Under the pieces are notes generated by a model, which made no database searches, was not told where the DNA came from, and saw only the letters and a program-made list of their open reading frames with translations. From the NCBI GenBank assembly GCA_030247725.1, contig JAOTRT010000010.1:62001-126000 (forward strand): a stretch of DNA of 64,000 bases, given 5' to 3'. The position numbers and the translations under genes are program-made. Every line of letters begins with the position of its first letter. Position 1 is the stretch's first letter. Origin of the DNA: Candidatus Nitricoxidireducens bremensis. GTDB lineage: Bacteria; Pseudomonadota; Gammaproteobacteria; Burkholderiales; Rhodocyclaceae. Positions 25,648-33,207 of the stretch are shown in pieces.

Positions 25648-25699
25648 GAAGCTTCTCCCAAAACATTCGATGGAACCCCGCACCCGGCGGCATCCCGAA

Positions 25700-26008
25700 T
25701 CAAGGCAGGTCGTCCGCCCCCGCGTAGCCCGCCTCCCGTTGGCTGTGGATCGCCAGCACGAACACGATGTCCATCTCCGCCACGTAGCGGTAGAGGGCCA
25801 CATACCCGTGGGCGCGGCGGCCGATCACCAGCTCCCGCTTGCCGCCCGCCGCGGGACGGCCGATCAGCGGGTTGTGTTCCAGCACGTCGATGGCCGCAAT
25901 GATTTCCCGGATACGCTGGGCCGGATCGGCCGCCTCATGCTGCGCCAGACGCTCCAGGATGCGCTCGAAGTCCCCCCGGACCTCGGGCGCCAGTTCGATG
26001 GCCGACAC
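25700..26008 (-). CDS. ParE/RelE-family toxin
   Basis: A 102-residue ParE-type toxin with a GTG start at 26008, two bases after the antitoxin stop. Typical elements are LAPEVRGDFERILERLAQ, RIREIIAAIDVLEHNPLIGRP, KRELVIGRRAHGYVALYRYV and the final strand IVFVLAIHSQREAGY. ParE toxins usually target gyrase, RelE relatives cleave mRNA; the sequence does not settle which. The tight antitoxin-toxin spacing and the common upstream operator support a functional module. Confidence 0.85.
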   Translation of the reverse strand: MSAIELAPEVRGDFERILERLAQHEAADPAQRIREIIAAIDVLEHNPLIGRPAAGGKRELVIGRRAHGYVALYRYVAEMDIVFVLAIHSQREAGYAGADDLP

Positions 26009-26010
26009 GA

Positions 26011-26295
26011 TCAGCGCGCCAACTTGCGCGCCGCCGGCACCTTCGTCGCCTTGCCGGCGAGCCGAGCCTCCAGATGCCCGCGCATCTCGCTCCAGGGAAT
26101 CGTCTTGCCCGACGCCACGATGCGGGCGTAGCGCTCCTCCGCCTCCGCGTCGAAGGCGGCGCGCTGCTCCGCCTGGGCCGTCTTCTCCGCGATGGCATCG
26201 AGGATGAACCCATGGGCCGTCGTCCCAGCCCGCTTCGCCGCCTTGGCGACGCGGGCCTTCAATTCTTCCGGCAGGCGAATGGTGGTGGTGGACAT
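26011..26295 (-). CDS. Ribbon-helix-helix antitoxin
   Basis: A 94-residue protein starting MSTTTIRLPEELKARVAKAAKRAGTTAHGFILDAIAEKT, a classical ribbon-helix-helix DNA-binding domain of the CopG/ParD type in the first 45 residues. The C-terminal half (about 45-94) is charged, including PWSEMRGHLEARLAGK, and should wrap the ParE-type toxin encoded next. The upstream in-frame ATG at 26361 would run through the operator and is rejected. Autorepression is likely through the palindrome at 26328-26345. Confidence 0.85.
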   Translation of the reverse strand: MSTTTIRLPEELKARVAKAAKRAGTTAHGFILDAIAEKTAQAEQRAAFDAEAEERYARIVASGKTIPWSEMRGHLEARLAGKATKVPAARKLAR

Positions 26296-26327
26296 GGTCG
26301 GCTCCAAAGGCGGGATTGGGAGCCAAT

Positions 26328-26345
26328 GTAGCACAGTGGTGCTAC
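26328..26345. promoter_or_regulatory. Operator palindrome of the toxin-antitoxin operon
   Basis: The perfect dyad GTAGCAC-AGTG-GTGCTAC is centred about 40 bases upstream of the antitoxin start. This position overlaps the expected promoter and fits binding by two ribbon-helix-helix dimers for autoregulation. Confidence 0.7.
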
Positions 26346-26467
26346 CGAAACTAATTCCCAAGGAATCGGACGTTGATTCTGGCGACGGCAGGCGACGGAC
26401 AAACCCAAGCCCCGGCTAAAGTGGGGACAGAATCGGAAAGCCGCATCGGCGCGCTGGGTAACGCGCG

Positions 26468-26492
26468 AAGGCCCCGAGAAATCGAGGCCTTC
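26468..26492. other. Hairpin downstream of the GmrSD gene
   Basis: GCGAAGGCC (26465-26473 region) and GGCCTTCGC (26485-26493 region) form a stem of about nine pairs around CCGAGAAATCGA. There is no long T run, so termination function is uncertain. It lies in the 209-base gap between the toxin-antitoxin operon and the nuclease gene. Confidence 0.35.
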
Positions 26493-26504
26493 GCCCTTTC
26501 CGGG

Positions 26505-28403
26505 TCAGGCCGGATCTGAAAGTTTCGGCCGCGGCCAAATCTTGCAGATGGCCTCACCGAGAGCCTTACCCCGTGCGGAGATCGCATCCTCGTCCCACGA
26601 CGAAGATGCGTCGAAGTAGCGATTGAGCCGCAGCACCGAATTTCGATACTCGATCAGTTTGGACGCGAACGCCCCGTTGCTCGCCGCCGGGTTGAGGTGC
26701 TTGTTGAGCAGGGTCAGATTCCCCAAGGTGTGCACGGCTCTGTTGCGCGACCGGACGGCGTCGGCCAGCAGCGCCAGATCGTCCTTGGCGATGTGCGGAT
26801 ACAGCGCCACGTCTGCCGGGATCGCCACGCCGTTCAGCGGCCAATGGGCGTCCCACTTCTGCGGCATGACGTGCTCGATCTGCAAGCCGGCTGGGATGTC
26901 CGAGCTCTCCGTCTTCTTGTTCCGGAGATGGATCTCCAAGCGTTCCAGAATCAACCGCAGGGCCGGCGTCTTGATTTCCTTGAACACGGCTCGCGAGATC
27001 GCCTTTTCGACAACCTCGCCGTCGGTCGGCCAATGTCGCGTCGTTCCTCCGCCGACGAGCAGCTTCTTGTTCAACGCCGGAAGAACCGCGCCTCCGCTCA
27101 ATCCGCGCAGGCTTCCAACCACGTCGACGAAGAGCTTGTTGTGCTCCTTCGTCTCCTCGCCGGTGAAGACGCGCCGGGCGATAAACGACTCCACCGCCGA
27201 CAGGCATCCGTCGATTTGCCCCGCGTCCAGTCCCACCTCCAACTCCAAGAACATGACCAGCGGCAGTGCGGTGGAAACATCGAAGTCCAGAAGGACGCGG
27301 CGAAGATCGGTAGCGGGCAGTTCGGAGGGTTGGGCGGACTCGTAGCGCCGGTAGGCGTCGCCGTAACGCGTGAAGTCGGCCAACTCCTCCTTGACCGTCG
27401 GATACTTCGGCGGCTTGGCTGAAATCCAGCGGCGATACTCCTCATTCACGCGGCGGGCATCCACCATCTGGCCGGTCTTCACCATGAGGAAATATCGGAG
27501 GCCGAGATCGAGCCTCGAATAAGTCCGGCCTCCGCGCTTGACCTCCGCGCTCCAAAAGTCGGTTTCGAACTTGCTCCAATACTCGGCGAATATTTCGTCG
27601 CGGTCGATTTGCTCCTTTTCCGCCCGCATGAAGATGAGGCTGCGAAGAAGGTCAGACTGCGTGAGCGGTTGGCCCTGCGAGTTAAGCGAGTAGAAGATCT
27701 CCTGCGAGTCGTCGCCCTCGGACAGGGAGATTTCCACCACGCAGAAATCCTGCTGCAACGATTGGAGCAGCGCGAAGGCCGTCTCCTCCCTCGTCTTCGA
27801 AAACCCGTCGGCGGTCGCGTCGATCCACGCCGAGATCGTCTTGGAGAAATACAGGTAGGCCTCCGCGAGGTTGCTACGAGGCTCCGGCTTGCGCTTCCTC
27901 GGCAGACACACGAGCGGATGCCGCCGCGCGACCTCGTCGGGGCTCCCGGCGGACACGATGCCGCGGAAGGCGTCGCGGTTGAGCATCGTCGGCCAGAGCT
28001 TGAACAGCTCCTCGTCAGGCTTCTCCATCACATCCGGGTCGGCGTTTTCCAGATACCGCGTCACCGTCCGGTCCAGCGTCTTCCATTCGTTCTTGCGGGC
28101 GATGTCGCGGTAGGCGCAGAACAGGAGTTGGAGCGTGGTCAATCGTTGCTGCCCGTCGATGATGAGGAACCGCTTCACCTCGCGCGGGGAACTCGGCTTC
28201 ACTCCCTCGATGATCAGGGCGCCGAGATAGTGGGGATTGGACTTCACGCCCTTCATCGACAGAAGGGCCTTTTCGGCAACGTCCTCCCACAGGGTCGACC
28301 ATTGCGGCATCTCCTTCCACACATAGAGCCGCTGGAACATCGGCACGACGTAACGAAGTTGCGAGTTGAAAAGGGTGTCCAGCGACCTTGGGTTTGCCTG
28401 CAT
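26505..28403 (-). CDS. GmrSD-type DUF262/DUF1524 protein (probable anti-phage nuclease)
   Basis: A 632-residue protein. The N-terminal DUF262 domain carries the motif IDGQQRLTTLQ (DGQQR at 83-87), a ParB-like nucleotide-binding signature. A middle helical part follows, and then a C-terminal DUF1524 HNH-like nuclease with IEHVMPQKW and LGNLTLLNKHLN. This architecture matches single-chain GmrSD type IV restriction enzymes that cut glucosylated-hydroxymethylcytosine DNA, and wider DUF262 defence proteins. The start at 28403 has GAGGAG at proper spacing; an ATG at 28445 is possible. Base composition is somewhat lower in G+C than its neighbours, suggesting acquisition. It is next to a toxin-antitoxin pair. 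Confidence 0.82.
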   Translation of the reverse strand: MQANPRSLDTLFNSQLRYVVPMFQRLYVWKEMPQWSTLWEDVAEKALLSMKGVKSNPHYLGALIIEGVKPSSPREVKRFLIIDGQQRLTTLQLLFCAYRDIARKNEWKTLDRTVTRYLENADPDVMEKPDEELFKLWPTMLNRDAFRGIVSAGSPDEVARRHPLVCLPRKRKPEPRSNLAEAYLYFSKTISAWIDATADGFSKTREETAFALLQSLQQDFCVVEISLSEGDDSQEIFYSLNSQGQPLTQSDLLRSLIFMRAEKEQIDRDEIFAEYWSKFETDFWSAEVKRGGRTYSRLDLGLRYFLMVKTGQMVDARRVNEEYRRWISAKPPKYPTVKEELADFTRYGDAYRRYESAQPSELPATDLRRVLLDFDVSTALPLVMFLELEVGLDAGQIDGCLSAVESFIARRVFTGEETKEHNKLFVDVVGSLRGLSGGAVLPALNKKLLVGGGTTRHWPTDGEVVEKAISRAVFKEIKTPALRLILERLEIHLRNKKTESSDIPAGLQIEHVMPQKWDAHWPLNGVAIPADVALYPHIAKDDLALLADAVRSRNRAVHTLGNLTLLNKHLNPAASNGAFASKLIEYRNSVLRLNRYFDASSSWDEDAISARGKALGEAICKIWPRPKLSDPA

Positions 28404-28445
28404 TCCGCGCTCCTCGATTTTTGCGGAATGGTAACCCGTTCGCAT

Positions 28446-28848
28446 GTGGGATAATCGATTTAACTGTCGGGCATCTTCGGCGCTTCACCCGCCCTCAGCC
28501 CGAGACGCCAGCCATCGATCCAATGCCTCCTTGGTCGTATACATCAGGCTGACCTATCCTCCTCGCACGCATCGACCAATACCTTCCTCGATCTAGCCCC
28601 AATCAGTGAATAAACAAGCCAACAAATCACCACAGGAGACCGAGGCCAGCCGGGTGGCGTAATTGGCGACCGCCGCGGCGACGGCGCGTTCGCCGGGGAT
28701 TTCCGGACCTGCTGTTTGAGCGAAGCGAGTTTGCAGGGCCGGCCGGCGGACGCGCTGGCGCAAGGGGACCCGCAGGGCGGTCGCCCATGGAGCCGCACGG
28801 CTGGCCTCGGTCTCCGGCCAGCGCGCCAAACGGCTCAGAACGGAATCG
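28446..28848. other. Non-coding stretch between GmrSD gene and recR
   Basis: About 400 bases without a convincing gene. The left third is lower in G+C and probably belongs to the acquired GmrSD segment. The right part (about 28690-28840, plus strand) is very G+C-rich and reads as an open translation containing LFERSEFAGPAGGRAGA. I recognise this as a peptide string that recurs in spurious intergenic translations of betaproteobacterial genomes, and it is more likely a dispersed repeat remnant than a gene. No promoter or terminator was identified with confidence. Confidence 0.35.
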
Positions 28849-29445
28849 TCAGTAATCCCGCCGCTCGATGAACGCCTGAGCGACGGTGGCCGCGTCGGAA
28901 TACTCCAACTCGCCCCCCACCGGCAACCCACGGGCGATGCGGCTGACCTTCAAACCCCGTGCGTGGAGCACTTCCGAAAGATAGTGGGCCGTGGCCTCGC
29001 CCTCGTTGGTGAAGTTGGTGGCGAGGATCACTTCCTTCACGACGCCATCGGTAGCCCGGGCCAACAGGCGCTCGAAGCCGAGTTCCTTGGGGCCGATGCC
29101 GTCCAGGGGCGACAGGCGCCCCATCAGCACGTAGTAGAGGCCGCCGTAGGCATGGGTCTGCTCCATGGTGTTGAGGTCCACGGGCATTTCGACGATGCAG
29201 AGCTGAGTCGGGTCGCGCCGCGGCGAAGCGCAGCGGTCGCAGACCTCGTCCTCGGTGAAGGTGTTGCAACGGGCGCAGCGGCGCAGCGTCTTCAGCGCAT
29301 GGTCGATGGCCTGGCCGAGGCGCTCGGCGCCGCGCGGGTTGCGCTGGAGCAGGTGGTAGGCCATGCGCTGCGCCGACTTGGGGCCCACGCCGGGCAGGCA
29401 GCGCAACGCCTCGATAAGTTCATCGAGGCTGGATGGAGAGGACAT
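28849..29445 (-). CDS. recR: Recombination mediator RecR
   Basis: A 198-residue RecR: helix-hairpin-helix [21 protein letters not shown] near the N-terminus, a four-cysteine zinc finger ([16 protein letters not shown]), the Toprim domain ([14 protein letters not shown] to [22 protein letters not shown]) and a C-terminal Walker-B-like tail. It acts with RecFO in loading RecA at gaps. It is the third gene of the dnaX-ybaB-recR operon, seven bases after ybaB. Confidence 0.96.
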   Translation of the reverse strand: MSSPSSLDELIEALRCLPGVGPKSAQRMAYHLLQRNPRGAERLGQAIDHALKTLRRCARCNTFTEDEVCDRCASPRRDPTQLCIVEMPVDLNTMEQTHAYGGLYYVLMGRLSPLDGIGPKELGFERLLARATDGVVKEVILATNFTNEGEATAHYLSEVLHARGLKVSRIARGLPVGGELEYSDAATVAQAFIERRDY

Positions 29446-29452
29446 CGAGGAA

Positions 29453-29779
29453 TCAGAACGGCAGCTTCATGCCGGGCGGCAGGTTGAGGCCGGCGGTGAA
29501 GCCGGACATCTTCTCCTGCATGGTCTGCTCGGCGCGGCGGTTGGCGTCGTTCACGGCGGCGGCGACCAGGTCTTCCAGCATTTCCTTGTCGTCCATCACC
29601 GAGGGATCGATGGTGATGCGCTTGACGTCGTGTTTGCAGGTCATGACCACCTTGACGGCGCCGGCGCCGGACTGGCCCTCGACTTCCATCTGCGCCAGCT
29701 GCTCCTGCGCCTTGGCCATGTTTTCCTGCATCTGCTGCGCCTGCTTCATCAGGTTGGCAATGCCGCCCTTGTTGAACAT
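29453..29779 (-). CDS. ybaB: YbaB/EbfC nucleoid-associated protein
   Basis: A 108-residue YbaB/EbfC protein: [49 protein letters not shown] and the later [37 protein letters not shown]. It forms a dimeric tweezer that binds DNA. Ten bases separate it from dnaX and seven from recR, the standard operon. Confidence 0.96.
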   Translation of the reverse strand: MFNKGGIANLMKQAQQMQENMAKAQEQLAQMEVEGQSGAGAVKVVMTCKHDVKRITIDPSVMDDKEMLEDLVAAAVNDANRRAEQTMQEKMSGFTAGLNLPPGMKLPF

Positions 29780-29789
29780 GTCGTGCTCC

Positions 29790-31403
29790 TTAAACGGGTT
29801 TGATCGTGGATTCGTCGATGCTGGCGTCGAAAAGATCGATCACCTCGCGGACGAAGGGGTCCTGTTCTATCGCTTCGACGGCGCGCTCCTGGCGCTCGCG
29901 CCGCTCGTTCTTCGTGCGTTCCGCCGGCGTTTCGCCGGCCGCCTCGGCCAGTTCGATGACGAGGCGCAGGTGGCGGCCGTAATGGACCTGCAGTTCCGCA
30001 TGCAGCTTGTCCTGCTGGGCCTTGCCCTGGAGATGCTTGTGGGCGGGCGGCAGGCGCAGCACGATTTCGTCGTCGGCCAGCCGGGCCAGTTCGCAGTGCT
30101 GGGCGAGCTGCTTGGCCATACCCGCCAGGGGCAGGCGCGCCACCATGGCGTGCCAGTCGGAATCGTCGCCGGCCGCAGCCGCCGGTGGCGACGCGGGTGT
30201 TGCCGCCGCAGGGGCCGACGCCGCCGCCTGGACCGGTGCGGACGGCGCCGCAGCAACGGCCGGCCTCGGCACGGAACGCGACGCGGCAGCGGGCGCCGAC
30301 GCACGGGGCGCCGAACCCGGCGCTTCCGGCCGGAAGGCGTGGAGCCGCAGCAGGGTCATGGTGAAGCCGGCGTATTCGTCGGGCGCCAGGCCCAGGTCGT
30401 CGCGGCCGTGGATGGCGATCTGGTAGCAGAGCTGGAGGAACTCGGCATCGAAATCCTTGCCGTAGGCGGCCAGGCGCGCCCGCTCGCCGTCGTCCACGAT
30501 GGCCTGGGGGGCGAACTGCACCAGGGCGATGCGGTGGAACAGGGTCGCCAGTTCCTGCAGGGCCGAGTCGAAGGACAGGCTGCGGGCATCCATGGCCTCG
30601 GCGGTGGCCAGCATGGCGCCGATGTCGCCGGCCCTGAGGCCGTCGAGGAGGGCGAACAAATAGTCGTCGCCGACGGTGCCGAGCATGTCGCGCACGCCGG
30701 CCTCTTCCACCTTGCCGGCGCCGTGGGCGATGGCCTGGTCCAGCAGGGAGAGGGCGTCGCGCATGCTGCCGGCCGCACCCTTGGCGATGTGGCGCAGGGC
30801 GTCGGGCTCGAAGGAAACACCCTCCTGGCCGAGGATGTTGGTCAGATGCTCGACGATGTGGGTCTGGGGCATCTGCTTCAAATTGAACTGCAGGCAGCGG
30901 GACAGCACCGTCACCGGGATCTTCTGGGGATCGGTGGTGGCGAGGATGAACTTGACGTGCTCCGGCGGCTCTTCCAGCGTCTTGAGCATGGCGTTGAAGG
31001 CATGGCCCGAGAGCTGGTGTACTTCGTCGATGACGTAGACCTTGTAGCGGCCCCGGGTCGGCGCGTAGGTGGCTTTTTCCAGCAGGCCCGTCATGTCCTC
31101 GACACCCCGGTTGGAGGCGGCGTCGAGTTCGATGTAATCGACGAAGCGGCCACCGTCGATCTCGGTGCAGCAGGAGCACACGCCGCAGGGCGTGGAGGTG
31201 ACGCCGGTCTCGCAGTTCAGGGCCTTGGCCATGATGCGGGCGATAGTGGTCTTGCCGACGCCGCGCGTGCCGGTGAACAGGTAGGCGTGGTGCAGCCGCT
31301 GCTGGTCGAGGGCATGGGTCAGGGCCTTGACCACGTGCTCCTGCCCCACCAGGGTCGCGAAGGATTTGGGGCGCCACTTGCGCGCCAGTACCTGATAGCT
31401 CAT
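29790..31403 (-). CDS. dnaX: DNA polymerase III subunits gamma/tau
   Basis: A 537-residue clamp-loader ATPase: Walker [10 protein letters not shown], a zinc module ([16 protein letters not shown]), Walker [12 protein letters not shown], sensor 1 [16 protein letters not shown]. The AAA+ lid domain follows, then an alanine/proline-rich linker (about 365-415), and a C-terminal tau-like domain that should contact DnaB and the polymerase. I did not identify the A-rich slippery sequence used to make gamma. First gene of dnaX-ybaB-recR. Confidence 0.95.
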   Translation of the reverse strand: MSYQVLARKWRPKSFATLVGQEHVVKALTHALDQQRLHHAYLFTGTRGVGKTTIARIMAKALNCETGVTSTPCGVCSCCTEIDGGRFVDYIELDAASNRGVEDMTGLLEKATYAPTRGRYKVYVIDEVHQLSGHAFNAMLKTLEEPPEHVKFILATTDPQKIPVTVLSRCLQFNLKQMPQTHIVEHLTNILGQEGVSFEPDALRHIAKGAAGSMRDALSLLDQAIAHGAGKVEEAGVRDMLGTVGDDYLFALLDGLRAGDIGAMLATAEAMDARSLSFDSALQELATLFHRIALVQFAPQAIVDDGERARLAAYGKDFDAEFLQLCYQIAIHGRDDLGLAPDEYAGFTMTLLRLHAFRPEAPGSAPRASAPAAASRSVPRPAVAAAPSAPVQAAASAPAAATPASPPAAAAGDDSDWHAMVARLPLAGMAKQLAQHCELARLADDEIVLRLPPAHKHLQGKAQQDKLHAELQVHYGRHLRLVIELAEAAGETPAERTKNERRERQERAVEAIEQDPFVREVIDLFDASIDESTIKPV

Positions 31404-31442
31404 AGAACGCCTATTCGAGAAGGCCCCGATTCTAGCAAACGT

Positions 31443-31477
31443 GAAAAGGGCGCCCCGGCTTTCGCCGGTGCGCCCCG
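31443..31477 (-). terminator. Rho-independent terminator after the Spy-like gene
   Basis: On the minus strand a strong stem, GGGGCGCACCGGC then GAAA then GCCGGGGCGCCC, is followed by TTTTCA. It lies 20 bases past the Spy-like gene stop and separates it from dnaX. Confidence 0.8.
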
Positions 31478-31496
31478 TCGATGGCGCGGCTAAGGC

Positions 31497-32027
31497 TCAG
31501 CCGCGCGGCGGCTCGCCCTTGCCCTGGGGACCCTGGCCGCCCTTGCGGCCGCCCATGGGACCGTGGCCGCCGAAGGGGCCGGCCTTGTCGGCGATGGCCT
31601 TCTGTTCTGCGCTCATGGAATCGTAGAGACGCTTGAAGGTGTCGCTCATGGACTCCATGGCCGTCATGCGCTCGCGCATCATGCCCATCATCTGGGCCAT
31701 GCGCTCGGGCGCCGTGGCCGCCTGGTCCTGGGCCTTGTCGCGCATCGCCTTCATGCCGGCGCCGGCTTCGGCCTTCATCTTCTCGGCATAGGCCTGCCAG
31801 AGGGGTTCCTGCTGGGGCGTGATCTTGAGCTGGGACTTCATCTGGGTCAGGCGCTGCTCGACGCGCGCCGCCGGGTCGCCCATCATCTTGCCGGCCCGGC
31901 CCTTGGGGCCATCCACGTCGCAACCCATGCCGCCGGGGCCGCCGCCGGGCATCTGGGCGTGGGCGACGCCGAACGCGATGGCGGTCGTGGCCAGCAGGCC
32001 GGCGAGGATCTTGGTGTTCAGTTTCAT
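31497..32027 (-). CDS. Spy/CpxP-like periplasmic protein (LTXXQ family)
   Basis: A 176-residue exported protein: signal peptide MKLNTKILAGLLATTAIAFGVAHAQ, then a glycine/methionine-rich segment, an LTxxQ-type helical core (RLTQMKSQLKITPQQEPLWQAYAEKMKAEAG) and MAQMMGMMRERMTAMESMSDTFKRLYDSMSAEQKAIAD. The very high methionine content and a glycine-rich tail are notable. The ATG at 32027 follows AGGAGAGAAGC. Relatives are periplasmic chaperones or metal/envelope-stress sensors. It is a single-gene unit between the 4.5S RNA gene and dnaX. Confidence 0.78.
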   Translation of the reverse strand: MKLNTKILAGLLATTAIAFGVAHAQMPGGGPGGMGCDVDGPKGRAGKMMGDPAARVEQRLTQMKSQLKITPQQEPLWQAYAEKMKAEAGAGMKAMRDKAQDQAATAPERMAQMMGMMRERMTAMESMSDTFKRLYDSMSAEQKAIADKAGPFGGHGPMGGRKGGQGPQGKGEPPRG

Positions 32028-32143
32028 GCTTCTCTCCTGTCGAATGGTTGCCTCATGGCAGGACCCATTACACGCTAACACCGTAAGCCGGATGTGTCCG
32101 CCGGAACGGGATTTGTAAGGGGATATTGCGGGAGAGAGGGAAG

Positions 32144-32243
32144 GTGGCGAGCCTTACCCCCGGCACTTGCAGAAAATGGCTGTGGCTGCTTCCTTCCGGA
32201 CCTGACCAGATTCACCACCCCGCAATGCGGGGAGACCCGCCAC
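32144..32243 (-). ncRNA. ffs: Signal recognition particle 4.5S RNA
   Basis: The minus strand contains the invariant SRP helix 8 core GGTCAGGTCCGGAAGGAAGC within 32182-32206. The ends GTGGCG and CGCCAC pair, and the stem GGGTCTCCCC/GGGGGTAAGGCT extends inward. The length of about 100 nucleotides fits the short bacterial form. It binds Ffh. The position close to dnaX is common in proteobacteria. Confidence 0.93.
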
Positions 32244-32303
32244 GGCGAATGGTAGCACGATCCCGGCGCCGGCCCGCCGCGGGCGCGGACTTTTCTCGGA
32301 CCC

Positions 32304-33176
32304 TCAGGCCGCGTGCAGGAAGTCGCGCACCACGGCGATCTGCGCCGCGTCGAGGAAGGTGGGCGCATGGCCGACGCCCGGAATCTCCGCCCGCTGCGCC
32401 CGGGGCCCCCGCTGCGCCATGGCGGCGTGGGTCTCCGGCGTCAGCAGGTCCGACTGGGCGCCGCGAATCGCCAGGGTCGGACAGCGGATCGCGTCGTAGA
32501 GGGGCCACAGTTCCACGTCCTTGCCGGCGTTGGGCCCTTCGGCCATGGCCTTGCGGAAGGGCTCGGCGATGCCGGGGTCATAGCGCAGCTCCAGCTTGCC
32601 GTCGGCGGCGGTCTTCACCACATGCTCGGTGAGATGGCGCCACTGGGCGTCGGTGAGGGCCCCGAAGGGCGCGCTGACGAAGCGCACGAAGGCCTCCGCC
32701 TGGCCCATGTCGTCGAAGCGCGGCGCCTTGCCGACATACTCACCGATGCGGGCGATGGCAACGGCGGTGACGACCGGCCCCACATCGTTGAGGGCCAGCC
32801 GGCGGATCGGCGTCTTCTCCTGGGCCGCCAGGGCCATGCCGATGAGGCCGCCCATGGAAGTGCCGAGCCAGTCCACAGTTTCCGCATCGAGCCGCGCCAG
32901 CAGGGTCGTCATGTCCGCCGCGTACTGGGGGATGCCGTAGAGGGACTTGTCTTTCAGCCAGTCGCTGCGCCCGCGTCCCACCACGTCGGGGCAGACCACC
33001 CGGTATTCGTCGCAGAGGGTTCGCGCCAGTTCGTCGAAGTCGCGACTGCAGCGGGTCAGGCCGTGCACGCAGACGAGGACCTTGCGGTTCTTCGGATCGC
33101 CCCACTCCACGTAGGCCATGTCGTGGAAGCCCGCCGGGCTCAGGCATTGGACGCTACGCTGCTGCATGTCGGTCAT
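32304..33176 (-). CDS. Alpha/beta hydrolase
   Basis: A 290-residue alpha/beta hydrolase: oxyanion HG motif (VCVHGLTRCSRDFD), nucleophile elbow LGTSMGG with the catalytic serine at about 107, acid Asp in RGAQSDLLTPET and His in PGVGHAPTF. VVCPDVVGRGRSDWL is typical of the family. It may be an esterase or C-C hydrolase; nothing in the context specifies a substrate. It starts 31 bases downstream of the comEC stop, so it is probably co-transcribed with comEC. Confidence 0.85.
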   Translation of the reverse strand: MTDMQQRSVQCLSPAGFHDMAYVEWGDPKNRKVLVCVHGLTRCSRDFDELARTLCDEYRVVCPDVVGRGRSDWLKDKSLYGIPQYAADMTTLLARLDAETVDWLGTSMGGLIGMALAAQEKTPIRRLALNDVGPVVTAVAIARIGEYVGKAPRFDDMGQAEAFVRFVSAPFGALTDAQWRHLTEHVVKTAADGKLELRYDPGIAEPFRKAMAEGPNAGKDVELWPLYDAIRCPTLAIRGAQSDLLTPETHAAMAQRGPRAQRAEIPGVGHAPTFLDAAQIAVVRDFLHAA

Positions 33177-33207
33177 GGTCGCTCCTTGGGGTGAACGGCC
33201 GAGTCTA

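Noticed and set aside
22414..25902. Very long plus-strand frame (about 1160 codons) opposite petABC and the CoA transferase gene
   Set aside because: It is antisense to well-identified genes and its translation is low-complexity, arginine/histidine/glutamine-rich shadow sequence. G+C-rich codon bias on one strand produces such frames.
28544..28798. 84-codon minus-strand frame between the GmrSD gene and recR
   Set aside because: Composition is that of a shadow frame (arginine, proline, serine rich), with no RBS. The plus strand shows a recurrent non-coding repeat-like string instead.
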